48,745 nt of DNA. Source: Alphaproteobacteria bacterium (lineage in GTDB: Bacteria; Pseudomonadota; Alphaproteobacteria; UBA11222). Positions 41,682-48,745 of this stretch are shown here, one piece after another. The notes beneath the pieces are model-generated. The model had not been told where the DNA came from. It worked only from the letters and a program-made list of their open reading frames with translations, and searched no databases. Numbering within the stretch: position 1 is the stretch's first letter; every line of letters starts with the position of its first letter. Position numbers and translations under genes: made by a program. The stretch is taken from the NCBI GenBank assembly GCA_009693835.1, contig SHWM01000010.1, forward strand, positions 1 through 48,745, read 5' to 3'.

Positions 41682-43100
41682 TCATGCCTCCGCGGCCTCC
41701 ATCTGCGGCTGCGAGCCGGAGTTGGGATAGGCCCCCAGAGATTTCAGTTTACGGTGAAGCGCGGAACGCTCCATCCCGATAAAGGCGGCGGTGCGAGAAA
41801 TATTCCCGCCAAATCTGTCGATCTGGGCTATCAGATAATCGCGCTCGAACATTTCCCGCGCCTCGCGCAACGGCAGTGACATCGCCACCTCACTGGAGCC
41901 GCCGCCGCCCGCGCGCAACAACAGAGGCGTCGCCGCGCCAAGTTCCGCCGGCAGCAGATCACCCGAAATAGGCCGCTCTACGTCATCAGGCGCAAAAATC
42001 AGCAGGCGTTCTATGACGTTGCGCAATTGGCGCACATTGCCCGGCCAGTCGTAAGTCTGCATGGTGGCGATAGCGTCATCCGATAGTCTGCGGGCCGGCG
42101 TACGCAGGGTTATTGACAGCCGCTGCATCAAATGACTTATCAGCAGCGGAATATCCTCCCGCCGTTCCGCCAGCGCCGGCACACGCACCGGCACCACATT
42201 CAGCCTGTGAAACAGATCTTCCCGGAACGCCCCGTGTAGAATTTTCTCACGTAAATCCGCGCTCGTTGACGATACGACACGGACATCGACCTGGACCTGG
42301 CTGCGGCCGCCTATACGCTCGAATTTCTGATCGACGAGAATTCGTAAAATTTTGCCCTGGGTCTCCAGCGGCATTTCACTCACTTCGTCCAGATAAAGGG
42401 TGCCGCCATGCGCGCGTTCAAACAGGCCGGTGATGGGCAGACCGCCATTGGCGGTTTCTGCGCCGAACAGTTCACGCTCCATGCGTTCCGGCGCCATATT
42501 GGCGGCGTTCACGATGACAAAGGGGCCGGCCGCGCGCGCTGATTGTTGATGCAACAGACGCGCCACAACTTCCTTGCCAGAGCCTGCAGGGCCTGTGATC
42601 AGCACCCGGCTTCCGGTAACGGCCACCTTCGAAATTATCTGACGCAATTGCGACGCAGCGCCCGATTCACCTATGAAACAGGTGTCGCCGCCGGACATGA
42701 TACGCAACTCACGATTTTCCTGTTTCAGACGCGAGGCTTCGATGGCGCGCGCAATAGTAACGAGAAGATGATCCGTCTGAAATGGCTTCTCGATAAAATC
42801 ATAGGCGCCGCTCTTGATAGCTGAAACCGCAATTTCCACATTACCGTGGCCGCTGATCACGACTACCGGCAAATCCGGATCATCACGGCGCAGACGCTCC
42901 ATGAGCTGCAATCCATCCAGCTTTGAACCTTCAAGCCAGATATCCAGCAGCACAAGGGATGGCCGCCGTCCAGCTATGGCGGCCAGCGCGGTATCGGAAC
43001 ATTTCGCCGCCCGCGGCTGATATCCTTCGTCCTGCAGAATACCGGAAATCAATTCGCAGATATCAGCTTCGTCATCAACCACAAGAATGTCACGGGACAT
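41682..43100 (-). CDS. ntrX: Nitrogen-assimilation response regulator NtrX
   Basis: 472 residues: receiver (Asp9/Asp10 and phosphoacceptor Asp53 in LVLLDIWLEG), AAA+ ATPase with Walker A GPAGSGKEV, and a C-terminal Fis-type helix-turn-helix (NISRTAAFIGMERSALHRKL). The GAFTGA loop that contacts sigma-54 is absent, a known NtrX property. Its start overlaps the ntrY stop (TGATG). Confidence 0.95.
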   Translation of the reverse strand: MSRDILVVDDEADICELISGILQDEGYQPRAAKCSDTALAAIAGRRPSLVLLDIWLEGSKLDGLQLMERLRRDDPDLPVVVISGHGNVEIAVSAIKSGAYDFIEKPFQTDHLLVTIARAIEASRLKQENRELRIMSGGDTCFIGESGAASQLRQIISKVAVTGSRVLITGPAGSGKEVVARLLHQQSARAAGPFVIVNAANMAPERMERELFGAETANGGLPITGLFERAHGGTLYLDEVSEMPLETQGKILRILVDQKFERIGGRSQVQVDVRVVSSTSADLREKILHGAFREDLFHRLNVVPVRVPALAERREDIPLLISHLMQRLSITLRTPARRLSDDAIATMQTYDWPGNVRQLRNVIERLLIFAPDDVERPISGDLLPAELGAATPLLLRAGGGGSSEVAMSLPLREAREMFERDYLIAQIDRFGGNISRTAAFIGMERSALHRKLKSLGAYPNSGSQPQMEAAEA

Positions 43101-45532
43101 CAGGCACCTTTGTGAAATATTGAACCAGCATCCATGTTATTTTCGTCAGTCATAACAGATTCGCGACCGTTCACCACATTTGCAGGATCATCGCGAATCT
43201 GTGGCGGGAAAATAATCTGAACCACAGCGCCGGTATCGCCAAACCCAGCAGGTTGCACCTGCTGGGTTTCAGCCAGATCCTGAATGCTGATGCGCGCGCC
43301 ATGGTCCTCGGCAATTTTCCGGACGATGGCCAGCCCCAGGCCTGTCCCTTTCTCGCGTGTCGTTACATAAGGTTCCGTCAGGCGGCGGCGGATTTCACGC
43401 GGCAGGCCGCAGCCATTATCCAGCACGGAAAGAATAATGCGGTCTGCCTTGTCTTCGGTGATACGCACTTCGATATTGCCATCTACGCCATCCATCTGCC
43501 TTCGTGTATCAATGGCCTCGGCGGCGTTCTTGATGATATTGACCAGGGCCTGGCTGATCTGCGCGCGGTCACAATAGATCCGCAAGGGGTGATCGGGATG
43601 CGAAAAGCCGATATGGATCAAGGGCGCAGCCAGTTGCTGCTGAAAAACCGCCTGACGCGCAATCTCGTTGAGATTTTCCTGCCGCAACACGGGCGCAGGC
43701 ATGCGGGCAAAGGACGAAAATTCATCCACCATCCGGCCGATTTCACGCACCTGCCGGATAATAGTCTCTGTACACCGTTCAAATGTCTCGGGATCCGAGG
43801 TGATTTCGTGGCTGTATTTGCGGCGCAGGCGTTCGGCCGAAAGCTGGATCGGCGTTAGCGGGTTTTTTATTTCATGCGCAATGCGCCGGGCGACATCCGC
43901 CCATGCGGCGGTGCGCTGCGCCGACACCAGGGCGGAAATATCATCGAAAGTCACCACAAAACCTGCGCGGCCCTCTTCATGCCCCGGCGCGGATGCGCCA
44001 TTGCGATCCCCCGGCGCGGATGCGCCATTGCGATCCGTTGACTCGCTCACGGTCGCCACACGGACCAGAAGGCTGCGCACGGCGTCGCCATGTCCCAGAT
44101 TGATCTCGCCCTCCACCACACGGCCGGGCCGGGCGCGCGCATCCGTCAACAGGGGCTGCATTTCGGGCACGACCAGTTCGAGGCTCAGGCCGGCCAGATC
44201 CTCGCCCCGGCTATCCAGCAGATTCATGGCAGCCCCATTCGCCAGGTTCACTTTTCCATCGGAATCAAGACCAATGACGCCCGAGGTCACCCCGCCCAGA
44301 ATCGCTTCGGTAAAACGGCGGCGCCGATCCAACTGCTCATTGGCCCCCAGCAGCTCGCTGCGTTGCCCCTCCAGCTGGCCCGCCATGCGGTTAAAGGCGC
44401 GGCTGAGCGCGCCGATCTCATCATTACCCAGACTATCCTCCACCCGCGCGCTCAGATCGCCGTCACGCAGCCGCTCTGAAGCAACCGCAAGCCGGCTGAT
44501 TGGCTCCACCAGCCGGTTCGCAAGCCAGAAGCCCACGGCGATCGCCGCCAGCAGCACCAGCATGGCCAGGGCCAGATAGATCAATGCAAAGGCAATCTGT
44601 ATGCCGCCGCGCTGTCCTTCCAATGCCGCATAGTCGCTGGCGGCCCGCCTGGCCTGCATGGCGGTATTGATCACCCGCGGGTCGACAAACCGGCTGACAT
44701 AAAGATAGGCGTCAATAAAACGTTCCAGCTTCAGCACCGCCCACACCTGGGCGTCCCGCTCGCTGGCCAGAATGACCACATCGCCAGTCGCTGCCTGGGC
44801 AATCGTAGCGGCTGTGGGAGGCGTAAAGGTTCCGGTAAAACTCATTCCGGATTTGGCGAGCACCTCACCGCTGCTGCTCACTACATAGGCATCGGCCAGC
44901 GAACGCAGCTGCGCCTGCTGATTGACCAGATCGGCAAAGGCCGGGCGGTCCTGATAATAGATGGGCACGGCGCGATTGAGATCATTCGCCATGGCGAGTA
45001 TATCGCCGCGGATCATCATTTTATGTTCTTCAACATAGGCTTCTGCCACACTGACGGAGGCGGAAACCACCTGCGCCACCCGCTCGCCAAACCAGGCCTG
45101 AAAGCCAAGATTGATGGTCAGGGTCGAATAAACCGCCATGATGATGGTCGGCGTGATGGCGACAAGGCCAAACAGGATGACCAGCCGCACATGCAGCCGC
45201 GAGCCGGCGGTGCCGCTGCGCCGCGCCATCCATAAAGCGACCAGCCGCCAGGCGACGAGCGTCGCCAGCGCCAGCAGCAACACCAGATCCAGCAGCAAAA
45301 AGCCCAGCACAAGCTGCGGGCTGGTCTCGAATGGGGAAAAATCGGAAATGGACAGATAGGTGGCAATGGCCGACATCACGGCCGCCAGGCCAAGGCCGAA
45401 GGTCACCTTTCCGCTGGCGATTGTATCCGCGTGGCGCTGAATAAAATTATGGAACGCCCCGGCAACATCCCTTAATCTGGGCTGGCCGGGATATTCGGGT
45501 GTATCCACGCCGTCAGGCGTCCGGGCATCCAT
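43100..45532 (-). CDS. ntrY: Nitrogen-regulation sensor histidine kinase NtrY
   Basis: 810 residues. Three N-terminal membrane helices (about 40-140), a periplasmic sensing region, a fourth helix near 330-350, HAMP (RLRDGDLSARVED...NDEIGALSRAFNRM), PAS, HisKA with His553 in RRIAHEIKNPLTPIQLSAER, and the ATPase domain (NIIKNAAEAID; DNGCGLP; KGTGLGLAIV). It phosphorylates NtrX. A perfect 27-base tandem duplication adds a second DRNGASAPG in the PAS region. Confidence 0.95.
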   Translation of the reverse strand: MDARTPDGVDTPEYPGQPRLRDVAGAFHNFIQRHADTIASGKVTFGLGLAAVMSAIATYLSISDFSPFETSPQLVLGFLLLDLVLLLALATLVAWRLVALWMARRSGTAGSRLHVRLVILFGLVAITPTIIMAVYSTLTINLGFQAWFGERVAQVVSASVSVAEAYVEEHKMMIRGDILAMANDLNRAVPIYYQDRPAFADLVNQQAQLRSLADAYVVSSSGEVLAKSGMSFTGTFTPPTAATIAQAATGDVVILASERDAQVWAVLKLERFIDAYLYVSRFVDPRVINTAMQARRAASDYAALEGQRGGIQIAFALIYLALAMLVLLAAIAVGFWLANRLVEPISRLAVASERLRDGDLSARVEDSLGNDEIGALSRAFNRMAGQLEGQRSELLGANEQLDRRRRFTEAILGGVTSGVIGLDSDGKVNLANGAAMNLLDSRGEDLAGLSLELVVPEMQPLLTDARARPGRVVEGEINLGHGDAVRSLLVRVATVSESTDRNGASAPGDRNGASAPGHEEGRAGFVVTFDDISALVSAQRTAAWADVARRIAHEIKNPLTPIQLSAERLRRKYSHEITSDPETFERCTETIIRQVREIGRMVDEFSSFARMPAPVLRQENLNEIARQAVFQQQLAAPLIHIGFSHPDHPLRIYCDRAQISQALVNIIKNAAEAIDTRRQMDGVDGNIEVRITEDKADRIILSVLDNGCGLPREIRRRLTEPYVTTREKGTGLGLAIVRKIAEDHGARISIQDLAETQQVQPAGFGDTGAVVQIIFPPQIRDDPANVVNGRESVMTDENNMDAGSIFHKGA
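43982..44035. repeat. Perfect 27-base tandem duplication inside ntrY
   Basis: Two identical copies (43982-44008 and 44009-44035) keep the frame and encode DRNGASAPG twice in a PAS loop. Each copy contains the small inverted repeat GGCGC-GGAT-GCGCC. Copy number may vary between strains. Confidence 0.85.
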
Positions 45533-45638
45533 GCACTCACTGCGATTCCACTGTTGGTGTTGCAGCGAATCCTAACAGCTTGTGGTAAAATCGCAACGCC
45601 TATTGTGGCCCCAGAATAATTGGTCTGGTTAAGTATGA

Positions 45639-45734
45639 TTAGCCCATATCAAGCAGCGCCATCCAGGCCATGCCCAGCCAGGACAGGGCAAACAATGAAA
45701 TCAGGGCCAGTGTGTCTTTCATCCAGATATGCAT
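45639..45734 (-). CDS. 31-residue single-pass membrane peptide
   Basis: An ATG at 45734, eight bases after GGGAG, opens 31 codons ending in TAA at 45639-45641. The peptide starts MHIWMKDTLALISLFALSW and is one hydrophobic helix rich in Trp and Met. It sits alone between lolD and ntrY on their strand. I know no family for it; the good ribosome site and clean helix suggest it is real, but it is short enough to be chance. Confidence 0.45.
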   Translation of the reverse strand: MHIWMKDTLALISLFALSWLGMAWMALLDMG

Positions 45735-45841
45735 TTTGGTTCTCCCTATTTTCTTAATATGTACCCTATACGTTCTTCCGTAGTCAACTTTAATTTCCAT
45801 GCCGGACAATATGCCAGACAGCAGTCAATCAGATCAGAAAT

Positions 45842-46537
45842 TCAGCCGGGGACGACGACGCCCCTGTCCAGCCGCAGCACCCGGTCCATGCGCGCCGCCA
45901 GCGACGCATTATGGGTGACTATCAGCGCCGCCAGACCTTCATCGCGCGCCGCCGCCGCCATGGTGTCGAACACCCGGTCCGCCGTTTCCATATCCAGATT
46001 GCCGGTCGGCTCGTCAGCCAGCAGCACCGAGGGGCGGTTGGCGAAGGCGCGCGCTATGGCGACACGCTGCTGCTCGCCGCCGGACATTTCAGCAGGCCGG
46101 TGGCCGGCGCGCGCGCCCACGCCCAGCCTATCCAGCAGCTCGCGCGCCCGCGCGGCGGCGGCGGCCTTACTGGCCCCGGCGATAATCTGCGGCATGGCGG
46201 CATTTTCCAGTGCGCTGAACTCCGGCAGCAGATGATGGAACTGATAGACAAATCCGATCTCGAGGCGCCGCGCCAGGGTGCGCGCATGGTCCCCCAGCCG
46301 GGTGCAGTCGCGGCCATTCAGAATGACCTCGCCCGAACCGGCGCGTTCCAGCAGGCCCGCGATGTGCAGCAGGGTTGATTTACCGGCGCCCGACGGCGCG
46401 ATGAGGCCCACAATCTCGCCGCGCGTCAGCGACAGCGTCACGCCGCGCAGCACCGTCAACGGCCCCGCAGGCGTCTGGAAAGTGTGCTGAATATCGCGCA
46501 GCATAAGGGCGGTTTGATCTGGCTGCACGTCGCTCAC
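45842..46537 (-). CDS. lolD: Lipoprotein-releasing system ATPase LolD
   Basis: 231 residues from a GTG that overlaps the upstream permease stop (GTGA). Walker A is APSGAGKST, then the Q-loop [11 protein letters not shown], signature [14 protein letters not shown] and Walker [13 protein letters not shown]; the [11 protein letters not shown] segment is typical of LolD. It powers extraction of outer-membrane lipoproteins by LolC/E. The open frame runs to 46729, but that part lies within the permease gene. Confidence 0.92.
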   Translation of the reverse strand: MSDVQPDQTALMLRDIQHTFQTPAGPLTVLRGVTLSLTRGEIVGLIAPSGAGKSTLLHIAGLLERAGSGEVILNGRDCTRLGDHARTLARRLEIGFVYQFHHLLPEFSALENAAMPQIIAGASKAAAAARARELLDRLGVGARAGHRPAEMSGGEQQRVAIARAFANRPSVLLADEPTGNLDMETADRVFDTMAAAARDEGLAALIVTHNASLAARMDRVLRLDRGVVVPG

Positions 46538-47793
46538 TCGTAGCGCAGCGCTTCGACGGGATCGAGCCGCGCGGCGCGATACGCCGGATAGAGGGTCGCC
46601 AGCATCGACAGTCCGAGCGCCATAACGATGACGGATACGACTTCCTTCGGGTCCATCCGGGCAGGCATCTGGCTGAGAAAATAAATTTCCGGAGAGAACA
46701 GCGCCGTGCCGGTCAGGCTGGACACCCATTGCCGGATGGCCTCGATATTATTGCAAAACAGCGTCCCCGTCAGAACGCCGGCCAGCGACCCCAGCACGCC
46801 GACGCTGGCGCCGCAGATGAAAAATATCCGCATCATGCTGCCGCTGGTCGCCCCCATGGTGCGCAGGATGGCAATATCATGCCCCTTGTCCTTTACCAGC
46901 ATGACCAGACCGGAAATCATGTTCAGCGCCGCCACCAGAATGATCAGCGTCAGGATCATGAACATCACGTTGCGCTCCACCTGCAGGGCGCTGAAAAAGC
47001 TCGAATTGACCTCCTGCCAGTCCACGACATGCACATTCGCCGCCGCCGCCCGGGTCACGGTTTCACGCAGGCGCGGCACCTGATCAGGATCGCTGACCAT
47101 GATCTCGACGCCGCTGACCGCAGCGCCCAGCCGGAAATATTTTTGCGCCGAGTCGAGCGGCAGGAACACAAAGGTGCTGTCATATTCCGACATGCCCACC
47201 TCGAATACCGCCACCACCGGATAGGCCCGCACCCGGGGCGCCGTGCCGAACGGGGTCGCGGCACCCCGCGGCGATAGCAGTGTCACCATATCCTCTACCC
47301 GTACGCCTAGTTTCTGCGCCAGACGCACCCCGATGACAAGGCCTTCGCCGCGCGTAAACCTGTCCAGCGTTCCGCTCAGTATATGGCCGGCGATCATGCC
47401 CTGCGCCAACAGATCTTGCTGGCGGATGCCGCGCACCAGCACGCCGCTGCCCGCGGCTTCGCGGCCTGTGGCCATCACCTGGCCCTCGATGATGGGAACG
47501 GCCCGCACCACGCCGTCCACCTCCCGGATACGCGCTGCAATCGCATCAAAATTTTCGAGCGGCCCGCCCAGCCCCTGCACGACCATATGGCCGTTGACGC
47601 CCAGTATCCGCGACATCAGGTCGATGCGAAATCCGTTCATCACCGACATGACGATGATCAGGGTCGCGACGCCCAGCGCAATGCCGATAAACGAGATGGC
47701 GGTAATGACCGAAACAAACCCCTCGCGGCGGCGCGACCGCAGATAGCGTCCCGCCACCATCCATTCGAATGCGGAAAAGGGGGTGAGTGTCAC
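46534..47793 (-). CDS. Lipoprotein-releasing system permease LolC/LolE
   Basis: 419 residues from a GTG, with four transmembrane helices: one near 25-50, three in the last 150 residues (FtsX-like), and a large periplasmic domain between. The opening [22 protein letters not shown] and the ending [18 protein letters not shown] are family hallmarks. Alphaproteobacteria often have a single LolC/E-type permease, so a specific symbol is not given. Coupled to lolD. Confidence 0.92.
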   Translation of the reverse strand: MTLTPFSAFEWMVAGRYLRSRRREGFVSVITAISFIGIALGVATLIIVMSVMNGFRIDLMSRILGVNGHMVVQGLGGPLENFDAIAARIREVDGVVRAVPIIEGQVMATGREAAGSGVLVRGIRQQDLLAQGMIAGHILSGTLDRFTRGEGLVIGVRLAQKLGVRVEDMVTLLSPRGAATPFGTAPRVRAYPVVAVFEVGMSEYDSTFVFLPLDSAQKYFRLGAAVSGVEIMVSDPDQVPRLRETVTRAAAANVHVVDWQEVNSSFFSALQVERNVMFMILTLIILVAALNMISGLVMLVKDKGHDIAILRTMGATSGSMMRIFFICGASVGVLGSLAGVLTGTLFCNNIEAIRQWVSSLTGTALFSPEIYFLSQMPARMDPKEVVSVIVMALGLSMLATLYPAYRAARLDPVEALRYE

Positions 47794-47939
47794 GCGCTTA
47801 ACACCTGATCGTTTTTAATTGCAGCACCTCGCTCAAGCTATCAGTGACAGTATATAGTTTACGGCCAACTTGCGCCGCAAGCGTTATAGCTAAGGCTATA
47901 TTTTGTCCGAAATTTGACGTTATTGTTTTCAAAGGCAAA

Positions 47940-47968
47940 TTGACAATTGTATATATACAATATATAGT
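47940..47968 (+). promoter_or_regulatory. Near-consensus promoter of higBA
   Basis: TTGACA (47940-47945), a 17-base spacer, then TATAGT (47963-47968). The expected start of transcription is only a base or two before the ATG at 47977, so the higB message would be leaderless or nearly so. Confidence 0.65.
47946..47961. promoter_or_regulatory. Perfect palindrome ATTGTATATATACAAT, likely HigA operator
   Basis: A 16-base perfect palindrome that fills almost the whole spacer between -35 and -10 of the higBA promoter. A bound antitoxin dimer would block RNA polymerase, which is the usual autoregulation of such modules. Confidence 0.6.
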
Positions 47969-47976
47969 TGCTCTTG

Positions 47977-48255
47977 ATGATCCGGCGGTTTCTGGATAAG
48001 GGTCTGCAACGGCTCTATGAAGATGATAACCGGCGTGGATTGAATGCCCAGCACGCCGACAAGATCGCACGTATTCTGGCGCAACTGAAACGTTCTTCCC
48101 AGCCACAGGACATGGACGTTCCAGGCTTCAGGCTGCACCCGCTTAAAGGCGAATTATCGGGTTACTGGAGCGTCACGGTGCAGGCCAATTGGCGGATCAT
48201 ATTCCGCTTCGAGAACGGCGGCGTGACCGATGTGGATTTAATCGATTATCATTGA
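47977..48255 (+). CDS. higB: HigB-like RelE-superfamily toxin
   Basis: 92 residues, basic. It starts [15 protein letters not shown] and ends with the conserved [20 protein letters not shown] and RIIFRF segments plus DVDLIDYH, all typical of HigB mRNA interferases acting on ribosome-bound messages. ATG at 47977 is preferred to the TTG at 47968. Toxin-before-antitoxin order is the HigBA hallmark. Confidence 0.9.
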   Translation: MIRRFLDKGLQRLYEDDNRRGLNAQHADKIARILAQLKRSSQPQDMDVPGFRLHPLKGELSGYWSVTVQANWRIIFRFENGGVTDVDLIDYH

Positions 48256-48268
48256 CGGAACAAGAACC

Positions 48269-48556
48269 ATGACCATGAAAAACCCGCCGCACCCCGGCCT
48301 GACCGTAAAGCATGATTGCCTTGAAGAGCTTGGGCTGAGCGTAACCGCGGGCGCCGAGGCGCTTGGCGTCACACGGGTGACGCTCAGTAAACTGATCAAT
48401 GGCCAGAGCGGCATTTCACCCGAAATGGCCGTGCGGCTTGCCAAGGCGTTCGGCAGCAGCGCCGAAACCTGGCTTGGACTGCAGCTCGATTACGATTTGG
48501 CAAAAGTGCGTAACAGGGGCAATGTCACCGTGCGGCGCGTTGCGAGGGCGGGGTGA
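48269..48556 (+). CDS. higA: HigA-like XRE-family antitoxin
   Basis: 95 residues. A Cro/CI-type helix-turn-helix with [20 protein letters not shown] and the family segment [21 protein letters not shown]. It neutralises HigB and represses the shared promoter. It starts 13 bases after higB; ATGs at 48269 and 48275 are both possible. Confidence 0.92.
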   Translation: MTMKNPPHPGLTVKHDCLEELGLSVTAGAEALGVTRVTLSKLINGQSGISPEMAVRLAKAFGSSAETWLGLQLDYDLAKVRNRGNVTVRRVARAG

Positions 48557-48640
48557 GGTTTGGGAATGCAAAAGAGTTTGGGAAAACAGTTATGTCTGTT
48601 CCCCGTCAGCGCCAATGGCACAGATTTGAGGTTGTGATTT

Positions 48641-48701
48641 AAGGAGTGTTGGGGCTTCGTCGTAGTGACGAAGGAACGAAGATGAAGCCCCAACACTCCT
48701 T
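48641..48701. repeat. 18-bp inverted repeat around the transposase start
   Basis: AAGGAGTGTTGGGGCTTC (48641-48658) is repeated in inverse at 48684-48701, beginning at the last base of the ATG. The 25-base loop holds the ribosome site AAGGAACG. In RNA this hairpin could limit OrfA translation, which would reduce transposition triggered by outside transcription. Confidence 0.7.
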
Positions 48702-48745
48702 GAGAAAATCGCCGACAAAGGCCCCTGCTGAGCGTGTGGTGAAGG
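48682..48745 (+). CDS. IS3-family transposase OrfA, N-terminus only
   Basis: Twenty-one codons before the window ends, starting MKPQHSLRKSPTKAPAERVV. The KAPAERVVK segment is familiar from OrfA proteins of alphaproteobacterial IS3-family elements, where a helix-turn-helix follows. AAGGAACGA lies just upstream of the ATG. The short length limits certainty. Confidence 0.55.
   Translation, partial: MKPQHSLRKSPTKAPAERVVK

Larger units (their letters stand above)
48593..48745 (+). mobile_element. Left part of an IS3-type insertion element (truncated by window)
   Basis: A transposase OrfA start at 48682 implies an insertion element running off the right edge. The left end is not certain; TGTCTGTTCCCCGTCAGCG at 48593 is a plausible IS3-type terminal sequence (beginning TG). 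Without the right end and target duplication the boundary is a guess. Confidence 0.45.

Noticed and set aside
43668..44579. 303-codon plus-strand frame
   Set aside because: Antisense to ntrY and rich in Arg/Ser, as expected for a shadow frame in GC-rich coding DNA.
1..48745. tRNA, rRNA or CRISPR array
   Set aside because: No cloverleaf with TTCGANNC arm, rRNA core sequence or regularly spaced direct repeat was found by eye in the intergenic regions; a covariance-model scan would settle small RNAs.

Overview
The window looks like chromosomal DNA of an alphaproteobacterium, and nothing in it narrows the lineage further. Support comes from several typical neighbourhoods: ntrY-ntrX-trkA-trkH-aminotransferase-hfq-hflX in one direction; a split proton-translocating transhydrogenase (pntAA, pntAB, pntB) preceded by a tiny aa3-type cytochrome oxidase subunit IV gene; a COQ9-family protein next to peptide deformylase; two DUF465 proteins; and a lolC/E-lolD pair. 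Most genes are moderately GC-rich. An AT-rich islet (about 27.0-28.3 kb) and the right edge (HigBA toxin-antitoxin and the start of an IS3-type element) look like accessory DNA.

Layout. 1-2.07 kb (minus): an amino-acid-permease-like transporter fused in frame to HAMP and histidine-kinase modules, broken by three in-frame stop codons. 2.3-3.5 kb: a MaoC-type hydratase with a probable homopolymer frameshift near its end, and a small lipoprotein. 3.6-8.2 kb: an MFS transporter coupled to an unknown membrane protein, a PmtA-like methyltransferase and an ABC-F ATPase. 8.3-12.7 kb: enoyl-CoA hydratase, creatininase-family enzyme, rpe, a MurJ-family flippase and a methyltransferase. 12.7-15.5 kb: two DUF465 genes around an XRE helix-turn-helix/UbiX fusion, then malonyl-CoA decarboxylase. 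15.5-19.6 kb (minus): def, COQ9-family gene, pabB, pabA, pabC. 19.6-26.9 kb (minus): transhydrogenase operon, HAD hydrolase and msrP, EF-G-like GTPase.

27.0-28.0 kb holds a decayed acyltransferase-3 gene. 28.3-36.1 kb is a catabolic island: a carboxymuconolactone-decarboxylase-family protein, a TetR regulator facing a BadI-like ring hydrolase across a palindromic operator, then acyl-CoA dehydrogenase, crotonase, SDR, Rieske oxygenase and alpha/beta hydrolase genes. The best reading is beta-oxidation and hydrolytic opening of an alicyclic ring as its CoA thioester, with an added Rieske oxygenation step. The island ends in two different tandem palindromes ahead of a metallo-beta-lactamase-fold hydrolase. 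36.1-45.7 kb (minus) is the ntrYX-trk-hfq-hflX block, followed by lolD/lolC(E), HigBA and the IS start.

The most notable points are the transporter-HAMP-kinase fusion with its three stops, the HTH-UbiX fusion, the alicyclic-acid cluster with substituted active-site residues, and a pattern of nonsense codons (all explainable as C-to-T) and homopolymer indels that could be gene decay or sequence error. No tRNA, rRNA or CRISPR array was seen.
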